Shown here: positions 8,887-20,636 of the stretch, piece after piece
Layout: every line of letters begins with the position of its first letter
Position numbering within the stretch: the first letter of the stretch is position 1
NCBI RefSeq assembly: GCF_963678635.1
Contig: NW_026971620.1
Location: 1-49,150, forward strand
Length of the DNA stretch: 49,150 nt
Source of the DNA: Symsagittifera roscoffensis
Lineage: Eukaryota; Xenacoelomorpha; Acoela; Convolutidae
Direction of reading: 5' to 3'
The notes under the pieces: model-generated
Databases searched by the model: none
What the model was told of the DNA's origin: nothing
The model's input: the letters and a program-made list of their open reading frames with translations, nothing else
Position numbers and translations under genes: made by a program

Positions 8887-11800
8887 TTAAAGCTGCTTTT
8901 GAAATTCGACTTTCTTTAATATTTTAGATTGTGGGATGAATGTTTTATAGTTTTTACGTGGTTGATTTCTAAGTCGTGATGACTATCTATGTTCTGATTT
9001 GTCGATTTGTTCTTGAGGTATTATTTTTTCTGTCAATTTTCTATTTTTTCTTTCTTTTTGAGGTATATTGTGATCTAGCTTTTTTGTATTGTTTTTCGTT
9101 GTAGTTGATTTTTTATTTTGGTTTTCGAGATGAATGTCGTGTTGTTCCTTTGTTTTATTCTCCGTATGTGGGTTATTTTGAATAACTTTTAACTCTGTGA
9201 AAGAATATAATTGAGTTAGTTCGCGCAGTGCGTATTCTTTTGGGTAATAAGGTAATAGATTGTTTTGGTGTTGGACAATTTCTTTTTTGTCTGAGTCGGT
9301 GATTTTATATGTGACATCAGTGGGTTTGGCAATTATTTGGTATGTTCCTTTACGAAGGGGTTGTAATTGTTTAGAAATTCCTTTTTGAGTGTTAAAATTG
9401 GGTATTAAAACAAGTGTTCCAATTTTTAAATCGGAGGCTGGTGTAAAGCGTGATTTATTTGTTCATTAATGTTTTGCCTTTGTAACAACTTTTTTGTTAC
9501 TTTTTGGTATATTTCATTGTGTTTTTTATCTCTGTTTAAAATCCATTCGGTGTGGGTAGCGGAGGCTAATTTAAGAATTTGTGGGTGATGAAAATGATCT
9601 TCATCGTGTGTGTGTAAAGGTAGGTTATAATAAATTGAGTCTTTATTCGGTTGACAAATACTTTGTGCATTTTTATGAGAGTTTGCTGTAAACATAATTG
9701 GTTTGCGTGGCTTTTGATTAAAAACCATTTCATATGGTGGCATTCCTAGAGTTGTCGTGATTTGTGAATTATATGCTAAGGGGAATAGTTTTACATCTGC
9801 TGACCATTCTGTGTATTTTGTATCATTTCCATTGATGATACATCTAAGATATTCTTGTAGTGAACGGTTCATACCTTCGACTAAGCCGTTTGTCCAAGGT
9901 GCGTGAGATGTACGTGGTTTGTGTTTGATGTTATATAAATGACATAGTGTGATGATTTCATTATTTATGAATTCCGTACCGTTGTCTGTAACTAAAATTT
10001 CTGGTAGTCCGAATTTGGCTATCCAGTGTTCATAAAGTGTTGTGTAAGCGTAATAAGCGTTACAATGTGGTACTGGGTTAAGTGCTACATAATGTGTAAA
10101 TGCGTCAACAATTACCATAATGTAGGAGTTTCCTTCGGATGATGGTGAAATTGGTCCTTTTGTATCAAATGAAATACGGTGGTTGAAGTACAAACTTTGT
10201 CCTTTAAAGTCTTGTTTTTGTGCTATTTGTTTTTGATTTGGATAAGGTTTATTTAGCTGACATACTATACAATCATTGCATAGTACTTTTATCCAAATTG
10301 GTGCATTTGGAAAATAAAAGTTTTGTACGAAATTTGAATATGTTTTCTCTGATCCAGAGTGTCCTTTAATGTTTTGTGTATGTGAGATATTAAAAGCTAT
10401 GAGAATCATACTTAAGGGGAGACAGGGAACTGTAGATTCATTTAATTGGTATTCTAGGAGGTCTGTGTTTTCATTAATTGTTGTATTATTAAATTTTCGA
10501 AAATATCGAAGGAGTGTTTTATTTCCTAATATTGTTGTATCTGCCTTTACGGGTTTAGTTTTATATTTGTGCAATGATTTTAGTTGTCTAATTATTGGGT
10601 CAAGATTTTGATACTGTTTTAAAGTATTAATTGTAATTTTATCTGTTGGGGGGAGAAAAATGTTTTCTATTTCTAATTTAGATAAAGGAATTGTATCAAG
10701 TGGGTCATGGAGGTCAAAAACTTGATTTATTGTGTATTTTGAGTCGTTTGTTTGCGGTCCTGATAAATTTATTTTATCAGTTAGATTTTCTTTTTCAATT
10801 AACGGGAAAAGGTCTTTTTTATGCGGGTGTTGTTTTACTCTTTTTTGTTGGGTGTTATTTTTTATCCATTGTGAATATGGGATTGGTTTAAAAGTTGATG
10901 TTCCAAGTAGATCAACTTCGTAGTGGTTATTTTGGCAATCTAAATAAAGTGGGAAGTGTTGTAAAGTATTTATTTGTGATTGTTCAACGTCAGTTTTTAC
11001 TGCATATTTGCATTCTAGTCGGGGTGATGTTTCGTTTTCTGCAAGGTAAAATTGTATATTTTTGGGTATTTCAACTGTAGTCTTACGTGTAAGTAATTCA
11101 GTTGGTGTATTTCGACTTAAAGTGTCTGGTAATGCAAGATTCTTTCCTGCTGTCCAAACTATATGTAAGTTTGGGAATTTCATTAGAATTAATTGAAATC
11201 TATAAACTCGGTGATTTGGATTAGATTTTTGTGTAAAGAGAAAAATGATTGGTTTGTGATCTGTGAATAGAACTGTTGGATGTTTTGATCCAAGTATCAG
11301 AAATTCATACTCTGTTAGTGTATATATTATGGCTGTACATTCTCTCATTAGAGTTGAGAGTCGTAGCTCTGCTTGAGTGAAGAATCGAGAATTTGCTGAT
11401 ATAAGATTCATTTTGTTTGTACCATTGCGTGATTGTAATAATGCTGCGCCGATGCCAAAATTCGAAGCATCGCACATTGCATAGAATGGTTGATTTGGAT
11501 CTGGAATTGTATTCGAAATTTGTTCAGTTAAGAATTTTTTAATTTCTTCAAATCGTGTTTGATGTTCTGTGTTCCATTCAAAATTATTTTGTTGTCTAAG
11601 TATATTATAGAATGGTCTTAGGTATAATTGCATTTTATAGACATATTTGCTTAAAAAATTTAACATTCCAAGGAATTCTTGGATTTTCTTTTTGTTTGTT
11701 GGTGGTTGGAGCTTCTGAATAGCATCAATGCGTGATTTTAATGGAGTGATTGTTTTTCTTTCTATATTGTGTCCTAAGAATTTAACTCGTGTTAGAAAGA

Positions 11801-13322
11801 AGTGTGATTTATCGGGGGCGGCCTTCAGATTTTCGTTCTGAAGTATTTTGTGATAGTGTTCTAAAACATTAAACATTTCTTCTTTTGTCTGTGATTGCAT
11901 AAAAACATCGTCTAGATAGGTGATTGCGTTCTTCTTTAGTATTAGTGGTCTAAAAATTTTACTCATAAAAGCTGAGAATGCTGCTGGTCCTATGGATATT
12001 CCATAGAATAGGCGGTTGAATTCATATTGCTGATTTCCAATAACAAATTGTGTTAAGCGTCGCGATTGTTCATCTAGTGACATTTGATTATATGCACTAT
12101 TCATATCTGCGGTTGTAAAATATTTTCCGTTTATTTTTGTTAAAATAACATGTATTGGTTCAATAGGCCAATTGCATTTTGATTCGTCTATTAGTGAGTT
12201 AAGATATCTAGCGTCTAGAACTATTTTTAATGATTCGCCTTTTGCTAGGATGATAACAGGGTTGATAAATGTGTTACCTTTTGGTTGTTCTTCTTTGTTT
12301 ACCGGTGATATAATTTTGTATTGTTCTAAAATATCGAGTAATCTGTTCACTTTGTCGTGTAAATGAATTGGTACTTTACTTGCTCTTTGTTTTTTGAAAA
12401 CTGCGTCAGGTTTTAATGGGAGATGTAGTGATGAACTGATTTTGCCAATATCGAATTTGGATGTTGCATAGACTGATGAATATTTTATTAGCTGTTTGGC
12501 TAACTTATCAAATTCGTCTTGTGTTATTTGTGAATGTTGGAAGTTAAACATTGTTAAAAATTTCTGTTGATCCTCTGTATAGTTATTTATGTTGAATGTA
12601 GGTTTGAAATATGGGGTTGTTGTGAAATAATCTGTATTTCTTTTTTCATTACTTATTATATTATTTATGGATAATTCTTCATTAAGAATTGTGGATTGAC
12701 AAATATCTAATAATTGGAGTATATTATTTACGCGGTATGCTTTTTCGTGTACTGGTGATATCGTAGCGTTGGTTTCGCAATATCCTAAAAGTCCTAAAGG
12801 TGATGTTACTTGATAGGGTGTATTGTTGTATACATGTAACGAAATAATATCTGAATTCGAGTTTTTCGAATATTTTATGGATGAAATTCTGATTTTGAAA
12901 AATTTATGAGTTGGTTTGAATTCAAAATCTGACATATAGAGTTGTTGTTTATTTTGTTTTTTATCATATTGGTGAACTTGGTTTATTGAAAAATTATATT
13001 TGTTTCCTGATAGTGGTTTCAGGTGTTTTCTTTGTTGGTTATATATTGGATAAAATTTTGAAAAGAATGGTGGTTGTTTATTTAATCTTTGAAAAAATGT
13101 TAGGGATGTTTCTTTTATTTTTGTGTATTTATCTTTGATTAGTATTTTACTATTTAAGATGTTGATTGTTGGTATATATTTAGAGATAAATGGTATTCCA
13201 ATGATATTGTGTTTAATATCAGTGATATGAAATATTTGTTTAAATGGTTTATTTAAAATTTTATTTTGTTCTAGTGTTCTTGTAGGGAGAAGAAATAATT
13301 GAATTTTTCCATAGTTTACCAA
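8887..13322 (-). pseudogene. pol: Pol: protease tail, reverse transcriptase, RNase H, integrase (element A)
   Basis: The main open stretch (13322-9426, 1,298 codons) begins inside the protease (IIGIPFISKYI near residue 40). It continues through reverse transcriptase (LDARYLN, then YLDDVF near residue 466) and RNase H (CDASNFGIG near 616, FTDHKP, DTLSRN). Integrase follows, with an HHCC finger (H near 982, CNDCIVC near 1016) and a D,D,E core (FDTKGP near 1051, TDNGTEF near 1112, GLVEGMNR near 1146). This is the Ty3/gypsy domain order. The frame breaks near 9445. The integrase C-terminal domain (RKGTYQII) then continues in another frame to about 8887, with a TAG at 8985-8983. The catalytic motifs look intact but the gene is not continuous with the protease, because of a repeat insertion at 13361-13409. 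Confidence 0.93.
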
Positions 13323-13360
13323 TGTTGATCCTTGTGCTGTTGCTAGTTTACTGGAGGTTT

Positions 13361-13409
13361 CAAAGTTTTGGGTGTCAAAGTTTTCAAAGTTTTAGGTTTC
13401 AAAGTTTTC
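13361..13409. repeat. CAAAGTTTT short tandem repeat inserted in the protease frame
   Basis: The word CAAAGTTTT occurs four times, starting at 13361, 13376, 13385 and 13400. It lies between the protease active-site segment and the rest of protease/pol and puts them in different frames. This looks like local slippage that inactivated the gag-pro-pol fusion of this copy. Confidence 0.75.
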
Positions 13410-15264
13410 AAGTCAGAGGTGTTAGTTTTGGGTGTAATGTTTTTATCTCATTCCATGTGGGAATGTTTATTATGTTTGATTCTGCTCCTGAATCAATTAA
13501 AAAATCAATTTCAAGATCTGGTGGTTGAAATTCTTTGTTTCTTGGACTTTCTAAAAGAAATGGTATTGTCCAAATTTTTTCTTTGGGTTGTTCTTTTTGT
13601 ATATTTTGATAGATGTGATTTGTATTCAAGCATTTTGTTTTGTCATTTTCATTGGATTGATTTGTAGTGTTGATTTCGTTAGTTTCTTGTGCCGTTTGTG
13701 TGGAATGGATGGGTTCAATATAATAATTGTGAAGGAGTTCTAATTGATTTTCATATATATGTGATGAAAAAGGTTGTTCATATATAATAGGTTCGTAGTC
13801 ATTTTCGACTGCTATCATATTTATGGAGATAGTGTTTTCTGTATCACTTTCTGAATCTGATGATCCACAGTTTATTTGATTTAGTTGTAGTTCGTCACTT
13901 ACTGTGTCATCAATACCTGGGGAGTCTGATGTTGTTTCTGGATTTGATTGTACTTGATTAATATGTCTTTGATGTTTAGGTGTACTACTTCTGTGGCGAT
14001 TGTTAGAATTATTATAATGGTTATTATTTCTGTGTGGTGATTGGGAATAGTTTCTATAACGATTATTATAACTTGAATTTCGATTTTGTGAATTATTTCG
14101 TGATCTGTTTTGATAATTATTGTTGGGTCTGTTATAGTTTGATCTGTTATATGAGTTATTCCTTGATCGATTGTTCGGGTAATTCTGGTTTCGGTTGTTT
14201 GAATAACTTCTATTTCGATTATTTGAGTAGTTCCTATTTCTATTATATGATGAGTTTCGTGACTGATTGTTTGGATAGTATTTATTCCTTGATTGGGAAT
14301 TAGATCTAGAAACAAATTGTGTTGTATTTGAATTTGATCTGGAGTAGTTATTTCTACTATTCGGTTTATTGTAATGATTTTGTGACGAATTTTGTGTATT
14401 TCTTCGTTCTGGTGATCTTCCTCTATAACTTGAGTTATATGGTGATTGGGTTCTCGTGTAATTGGTATTGTTCGGAAGTGGTTTTCCTGAACTGTTGTTG
14501 CTGTATACATTTTTGTTTGGTAGATTTTGATCTTTCTTCATGTATTGATAGAATAATTTATTTGGTTCTTTATATTTTTGAGGTTTGTTTTGATTGTCCT
14601 GTTGTTTTTGTCTACATTCAGAAATACTATGTCCGTATCGTCGGCAATAATTACACCATTTTTTGAAAGATGGTTTGACTTTAAAGTTTGGGTGTTTTTC
14701 ATAAATATTGAGTATTTCAGTGATTTTTTCAACGAGGTCTGTATCTGAATCCTGTATATTGTTGATATTTGTGGTATTTGTTTCAATTCGGTTAACATAA
14801 CGTAATTTCAGATTTTCTGTTTCTTCAAGTTTCCTTGTGATTTCCGCTTGCTCTAGTTTGTCTACTAGTTTTCGAAAATCTAAATCGGGCTCTCGAATTG
14901 AGGAGGGATGGGATGCTCTCTTTTTTATTGCTATTTTCCTTAATTGAGGTGTTAAGGTCATCATTAAGATTTCTGTCATTTTTGTGTTTTTATAGTCGTG
15001 TGTATTTAATGAATATGCTTTTCGAACTAGTGTTTCGATACGTACTGCTAATTGTTTGATGGTTTCATTTGGTAATCTGCGAATTTCATTACATAAAACT
15101 CTTTGTTGTTGTTTATTTCTTTCGGAGTCAAATATTTTTGAAAATTCTTGTGTAAATCTTTTCCAATTTGATTTTATTTCTATACTATAGGCAATACTGA
15201 AAACCATTTTTGGGCTGCGCCGTCTAAGGTTGTCTGTATCAACGCTGTGCGTCGATGTATCCAA
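13408..15264 (-). pseudogene. gag-pro: Gag C-terminal half (capsid end, nucleocapsid) plus protease active site (element A)
   Basis: After a few out-of-frame residues, the real coding part starts near 15178 (IKSNWKRFTQEF) and is the second half of a retrotransposon capsid domain. A CCHC zinc knuckle (CNYCRRYGHSISEC) marks the nucleocapsid. A long Asn/Arg/Ser/Tyr-rich low-complexity stretch of about 150 residues follows. The frame ends with an aspartic protease active site (FLIDSGAESN) just before the CAAAGTTTT repeat. The first half of the capsid lies in the overlapping frame ending at 15180. The 84-base overlap is explained by a 5-bp tandem duplication (CTATA CTATA, 15180-15189), not by a designed frameshift site. 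Confidence 0.88.
13990..14420. repeat. Degenerate short repeats encoding an Asn/Arg/Ser/Tyr-rich tail
   Basis: The DNA consists of short degenerate units which, read on the minus strand, encode repeated NNRNRSYS- and NRSRNNSYN-like peptides. It lies between the zinc knuckle and the protease. Such arginine- and asparagine-rich tracts are typical of RNA-binding or condensate-prone regions, an inference from composition. Slippage would easily change the length here. Confidence 0.65.
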
Positions 15265-17192
15265 TTTTGATGTAGTGGCGTATTAATTGGTTCAGGTCCT
15301 ATATTTAAAATTAAATTTGCTGTTACTGCATTTAAATAATCTTCTACAGAATATTCAGGGTCTGTTCCTGTGAATACCATTAATGGTTTGTTTGATGTTA
15401 TTGATGATCCACCCATAAGGTATGGATTCATTGTCATTTGTAATGATTCTGCGGCATTTGGCATTTGTGAAAAATTTGAAAGTTGATTATTTGTTATTTC
15501 GTGCTGTTGAAGGTAATATGGGAGTGGTATTTCATTTTGTATTTGTGTTGGTTGATACGAGTGTGTGATCATTGGGTTTTGTGACTGAATTGGTTGAAAA
15601 GATTGTGTATTAATTGGGTTTTGCATTTGTATTGGTTGTTGATTTTGTGTATCTATTGGATGTGGAGAAAAAATTCTATGATTTGTATATGGTTTCTGCA
15701 CTCTTTGTCCACGATATTCTTGAGTGTATGGTGCAAATATATCTGTTTGTAAATAATCATCATCAGAGGATAGATAATCCGTTTGATGAGGTGCTTGTTT
15801 TTTATTTTTATTCTGTTGAAAGAATGGATAATTTTCACTACGATCCTGTGGAGGATGTAAATTAGTTTGAAAATTTACTGAGTTGGTTGTTGTCATTGGA
15901 TTATCCCAATATTGAGATCTTATCTGATTATTTTTATTTTTTCGTGGGGAATAGTTTGTTTTTGATGAATGTGTGTAATTATAATTGTGTTCCGCAAAAG
16001 TGTTTCTTTTGAATGTTCTGCGTGTTTTTGACGGTATTGTCATGGGTCTATATTTTTGATAATCTATTTGAGGATATTTTGGAGCAACTGAAGGTTTAAA
16101 GGTTGATTGTAAGGTTACCTGTGCTAGTGAAGTGTTTGTATTTCTTGGTGTTGTTAAATTTGGACGTATCGGTGAAATACTTTGTTGTGTAATTGTTGTT
16201 GTTTGGACGATTTCTTCATTTATGAAGTTTGATGGTGTTTGAATATCTTGTTGAGTGAGGTTCCTAGTTCCATTAAGGTTTTCATTGTGTATGACGGTCG
16301 AATTTAAACTATTATTTCGCGTATCGGGTAAAAATGTATTGTAGTTTAATGGTGTTGCATCAATGGTTAATGGTATTACCCTTACATAATCTCGTACATA
16401 AGATATTGTACTTATTGCCTGACTTGAGATTGATTGTGGGATATTTATGAATGCATAATGACACCATTCGGGGTCCCAAACGTAGTCTGATTGTTCTGTG
16501 ATGGCGGTATCATTGTTTGAACTTTGGGGTCTGAAATTTTTTCTTGCTTGTGAAATTAAATCTATATTATGTGTGAAATAATCTATTATAAACCATGCCA
16601 AAATTTTTTGTAAGTCATGTTTTGTATGTTGTGAAACATCCTCTTTAGTGAAATTTTCTTTAATTATATTTAGAAAAGATGAGAATAGTGTGATTTCATG
16701 TCGTACCTTTATATGTTTGGATGTCTCATTCGGTGAGATATGCGGGATTGGGTTTTCGTTTTCTAATATTGAAATATAACTATATATTATCGCAAAAACT
16801 TCATTAGTAAATATGGAGTTTGCTCTTTGTGAGTTATGATATTGCATGCTTTTTATATATTCTGGGAATACTTTTGAAAATTCTAAATCAAGATCGTCTG
16901 TTTGAATTACATATTTGCGGTGATTCGGATTTGGTGAGCTGAATTCTATGGTGTAGATTCCGTATTGTTGTGTTAAGTTACATATATCTTTCAGATAGTG
17001 ATCAATAATCTGTCTTTTTATTTTTACATCTGGGAACTCTGTTTTACATGGGCTAATTCCGGGTTCAAACAAATTTAAGAGAAAATTCTTGCAAAGATCA
17101 TGTTGTCCTCTATTATCGGGTGCATCTACTAAGAAGGGGTAGATATCGTCATCGTCTGGACTATCTTCACTTGGAGTGTGTGTTTGGCTCAT
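15180..17192 (-). pseudogene. gag: Gag N-terminal half (element A)
   Basis: A 670-codon frame starts MSQTHTPSEDSPDDDD, 26 bases inside the preceding 155-aa ORF. The first 350 residues are helical-looking and unfamiliar. Next comes a Gln/Pro/Thr-rich linker with repeated QSQNP- and MQNP-like units. The C-terminal 100 residues (PLMVFTGTDPEYS, HQNWIHRRTALIQ, DGAAQKWFS) match the start of the retrotransposon gag capsid family. The rest of that domain is in the next frame after the 5-bp duplication at 15180-15189. The protein is large for a gypsy Gag, so the N-terminal part may be a matrix-like extension. Confidence 0.85.
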
Positions 17193-17634
17193 TTTTTCGT
17201 TTAATGACTGTTAATAGGTAATTATCGATGTGTCTAATTGGTTGATTCCAATTATACAAGTGTACTGGTTTGTGTGTATATTGCTTTTTTATTCTTCTTT
17301 TTCCTCTTTTTGATGAATTTGAAGTTGTTTCTGAGTCGGAAAAATATAATTGATCGTGAATGGGGCAATTTTTATCTATAGATTCTTTTAATTTATAAAG
17401 TTCGTCTAAATTGTTGGCTTCTGATTCTGAAAATGCGTTTCTATTTTTGGAAAATCTTTTTCGTGTTATTTGTCTTTGTTTGGTTATTATTTTCTTTTTT
17501 AGTGTTTGTCGTTTTGTTCTAATATATCCAACTGTTTGTGTATGAGGTGTGATTACAAGGTCATATTTTTTGTTATCTATTTCACAATTGTGTAAAACGA
17601 TTGTTTGTTTGTTTCCTAGATTTTTAAATGACAT
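17167..17634 (-). CDS. 155-aa basic ORF upstream of gag, unknown
   Basis: This is the first sizeable ORF of element A. It starts MSFKNLGNKQ and ends 26 bases inside the gag start. It is strongly basic (KRQTLKKK, SKRGKRRIKK) with one acidic patch in between (DSETTS), so nucleic-acid binding or nuclear targeting is plausible. No domain is recognised. There is no second copy in the window to test conservation, because element B lacks this region. The overlap with gag mirrors the overlaps of the post-pol ORFs. Confidence 0.5.
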   Translation of the reverse strand: MSFKNLGNKQTIVLHNCEIDNKKYDLVITPHTQTVGYIRTKRQTLKKKIITKQRQITRKRFSKNRNAFSESEANNLDELYKLKESIDKNCPIHDQLYFSDSETTSNSSKRGKRRIKKQYTHKPVHLYNWNQPIRHIDNYLLTVIKRKNEPNTHSK

Positions 17635-18870
17635 AAGGTTTAGGATGATGGATGCAAAAAGTTGTTAGATGATTTTTATTTTCTTAAATTGTTAGTCCTT
17701 TTTTTTGGTTAGCTTAACCTGGGTCTATTTGTTCAGGGTTGGAGAGAAAAGTATATCGTTTCCGAAGAATGATTTTTTACTTTCTCGTGGCTAGTATAAG
17801 CTAAGGTGTTAACTTACTTAATCTTACTTAGGGGTAGTGATTGTGTTCAAGGGTTGGAGAATAGTAAATCGATCCACAAGGATCAGGTATAATTAGAACG
17901 CGAGCAGTTCGTTAGATACTTTTTAAACTTACTAAGTCTAAGATTTATCCTGGGTCTGGTAAGAGGAGGGTTCAAGTGAAGGATGAATAACCGAAGTTCT
18001 TCACTGTTTATCCTAATTTGAATGATTAGTTTTGTTCAAAAATTTCGATTAGTCTTGGGTTTTTTGAAAGGGTTGGATAGTGAATCGACGTTTGAGGTCG
18101 TTAGACACTAGCTAAGTGGGTGGGGCAGAACAAAATTGTTCTTTTTGATCCAAGGATAGGCCTTGATGATCAAGTTTTAAATTTAATTAAATAGAAAATT
18201 AATTAAGATCCAAGGATAAGCCTTGATGATCTGATCTTTAAAATTAAGTGAATTTAAGTTTAAAATGATTTAAATTTATTTAAGGAAAAGATTTAGTGTT
18301 TTAATGATATTAGTGAGCTTATGATTGCTGTTATGCTTAAGGTGATGAAGCTGGGACAACTGATGATTTTATAATTACTAACAATTTATTGTCATGCTAC
18401 TAATTTTTGTTTTGATTTTCAATAAATATTTTTCAAATATGTTTTATATAGTACTGCAGAATTTTAAGAAAACGATCTGAGATCTCTTTATCAATCGTTA
18501 TTGTATATTAATAGTTCTGTTTAGCGCCTGAAATGATTATGAAGATTGACTTCAAGATTTTATGTTTGTAAATGAAAATCTAAATTCATTGCTAATAAAA
18601 TTCTAAATATAAAAGTTTGTGTTGGCTTTTGCCGTACTATCATATAACTATTTGGTAAGTTTCTACTTTGTCGTATGTCGTCTCTGGTTCGAGGTCTTCT
18701 TCCAATTCCGGGTAGTTCTGTTATCGATCGGAATATTGGCTTTGATCTATTGAGTCGTAGAGACATTTCGATTAAATTATCGTCGTGTAACATTTTTTTA
18801 AAAATGTTTTGTCTAAATTCTAATCTATTTTTGGTTAATTCTGAGCTATTAAGGTTTTGTTCGAGACTTA
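17635..18870 (-). other. Leader of element A between primer-binding site and first ORF
   Basis: This is about 1.2 kb with no convincing ORF. It contains the 25-base direct repeat at 18147-18231 and loosely repeated words of the form GGGTTGGA near 17738, 17854 and 18070. In retroelements this region usually carries the packaging signal and a major splice donor. I could not single out either. Confidence 0.5.
18147..18231. repeat. 25-bp direct repeat in the leader
   Basis: The sequence GATCCAAGGATA(G/A)GCCTTGATGATC occurs at 18147-18171 and 18207-18231, with one mismatch and a 60-base period. It contains GATC at both ends. It lies in the untranslated leader of element A and could be a protein- or packaging-related site, but that is inference. 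Confidence 0.8.
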
Positions 18871-18881
18871 TGGTCGCACCA
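18871..18881 (-). promoter_or_regulatory. Primer-binding site of element A
   Basis: Two bases inside the 5' LTR, the element strand reads TGGTGCGACCA. TGG is the complement of a tRNA CCA tail, as expected for a minus-strand primer site. The same 11 bases follow the 5' LTR of element B (20637-20647), although the flanking sequence differs. The tRNA species was not identified. Confidence 0.75.
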
Positions 18882-18883
18882 GA

Positions 18884-19293
18884 TGAGTTATGACCGAGGT
18901 GGTTAACTCATAGAGTAATTTCGGATAGGGTACACCGTCTGCTCGTCACGCTATCTTATTTTCGGCCGGATAGATTCGTGCAACTTCTTAGTCTAATACC
19001 GATCCTAGTCTTACTCTTATACTATCTAGTCTCAGGTTGTTTAACTAGTCTCTGCTAGGCTCAATAGATCTAGGGTATACTGGTTTATTGCGGCTGCTGA
19101 AGTTCTCTTGGAGAGGCAACTAATTTCTATGTTAAATTCAAATCTCTCTGGTGCTGAAATTACAAGTAATTTCAGCACTTACAAATAAGTGGGTTGTTAG
19201 GTAGATGGATCGTGATTGGTTAATATTAAATACTTTACAGTGGTAAAATATCTAATTTATCCAATCATAAAACGTAGTTCAGATCAGGTTCCA
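18884..19293 (-). repeat. 5' LTR of element A
   Basis: This 410-bp repeat is the partner of 397-806, with about 12 differences. It starts TGGAACC and ends CTCA on the element strand and carries AATAAA. The flank outside it (CATA) does not match the flank of the other LTR. Confidence 0.93.
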
Positions 19294-20224
19294 CATAGAA
19301 CTAAGTTGGTGAAAGGGCTTGCTTTACTTCTGAGAAAATAAGATCAATTTCAAAAGCAAAGATTTATCCTTAAAGTGACGAAAGAGTTTTTTTTGACCGC
19401 TTCTGTCAAAAGTATAAGCTCTTTTTTCAACCACCCCCTCTTTTGTTGCTCTAAATTGAAAACGTATTTGAGAATTTCGGCTCCTTAAAAATAAAACAAG
19501 TACGAGTTCGTTTCGTTGGTTATCCAAAATTAAATTTAATGAAAGTGTTACTAGTTTATATGACATATAAGTAAAACGAGTCCAAAAATGAAAAAAAAAA
19601 TCTCGTCATTCTTTGAAGTTTGTAAAAATGAAAAAATCCTTAATTTCAATTTTCGATCAACTTTCAAAAAAAGTGACGGAATATTTGTCTTGTGTTGTTT
19701 TTTTTCTCCAGACAATTTTTGAGTTTTTGAATTGCATTTTATGTTGGAGTTTTTTTTATATAAGCTAAAAGGCAGGGTTGTCTTGGGCCTAACTTAATCA
19801 CTTTTTCAACTGTGATCGTTTTCGTAACGTTTGAGGGGTTTAAAAGTTGCCAATATGGCCAATTTAGGATAATTAACAGACGAAATATTTCGTGCAATTA
19901 ACGTTTAGGCTTAGGCAGAAAACTGAGTATTTATGCTCGGTGTTTTTTTGTTCAGTCAATTTTCAACGGTCGAAATAATAGTTTTCAACAAAAAAAATTT
20001 TATTTCTGGGGGTTTGAAAATTGCCAAGTTTGCCATGTTCTGGACTAAATTAATCGCGCTTTGAAGAGTTAATTCTTAATGCTGAGAGCGTAACGCAAAA
20101 TATTTATGCCTGGCAATTTATCCCGCTCAACAAAATCGTTCCTAATTGAATTAAGGCTAGCTAATTGGTGGTCGTATCGATTTCGTACGACTCAAAATTT
20201 TACACTTTGATACTGTCCAAAATG
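19294..20224. other. Spacer between the two head-to-head elements
   Basis: These 931 bases belong to neither element and show no convincing gene. They are AT-rich with loosely repeated words (AGTTGCCAATATGGCC near 19848 and AATTGCCAAGTTTGCC near 20018), hinting at a diverged host tandem repeat. The last four bases (AATG) are the left target duplication of element B. Confidence 0.6.
20221..20224. repeat. Left 4-bp target site duplication of element B (AATG)
   Basis: AATG immediately precedes the 5' LTR and is repeated exactly at 29060-29063 just after the 3' LTR. A 4-bp duplication fits gypsy-type integration. Confidence 0.75.
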
Positions 20225-20634
20225 TGGAACCTGATCTAAACTACATTTTATGATTGGATAAATTAGATATTTTACCAATGTAAAGTATTTAATATTAACC
20301 AATCATGATCCATCTAACTAACAATCCACTTATTTGTAAGTGCTGAAATTACTTGTAATTTCAGCACCAGAGAGATTTGAATTTAACTTAGAAATTAGTT
20401 GACTCTCCAAGAAGACTTCAGCAACCGCAATAAACCAGTATACCCTAGATCTATTGAGCCTAGCAGAGACTAGTTAAACAACCTGAGACTAGATATTATA
20501 AGAGTAAGATTAGGATTGGTATTAGACTAAGAAGTTGCACGAATCTATCCGGCCGAAAATAAGATAGCGTGACGAGCAGACGGTGTACCCTATCCGAAAT
20601 TACTCTATGAATTATACACCTCGGTCCTAACTCA
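20225..20634 (+). repeat. 5' LTR of element B
   Basis: The 410 bp run from TGGAACC to CTCA, with an AATAAA polyadenylation signal at 20429-20434. There are four differences from 28650-29059. Confidence 0.95.
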
Positions 20635-20636
20635 TC

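Larger units (their letters stand above)
397..19293 (-). mobile_element. Element A: 18.9-kb gypsy-type env-like LTR retroelement, degenerate
   Basis: This is a full-length LTR retroelement on the minus strand. It is bounded by two 410-bp LTRs (18884-19293 is the 5' LTR, 397-806 the 3' LTR) that start TGGAACC and end CTCA on the element strand. In element order it contains a primer-binding site, leader, 155-aa ORF, gag, protease, RT/RNase H/integrase, five post-pol ORFs and a long 3' region. The protease-RT-RNase H-integrase order is that of Ty3/gypsy elements and retroviruses. The LTRs differ at about 12 of 410 positions and gag, pro, pol and env carry frameshifts or stops, so this copy is not recent. 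The four bases flanking the two ends (ACTT at 393-396 and CATA at 19294-19297) do not match, so no target duplication is visible. Confidence 0.93.

Noticed and set aside
15180-15264. Programmed ribosomal frameshift between the two gag frames
   Set aside because: A 5-bp tandem duplication at 15180-15189 explains the frame change without a slippery site.
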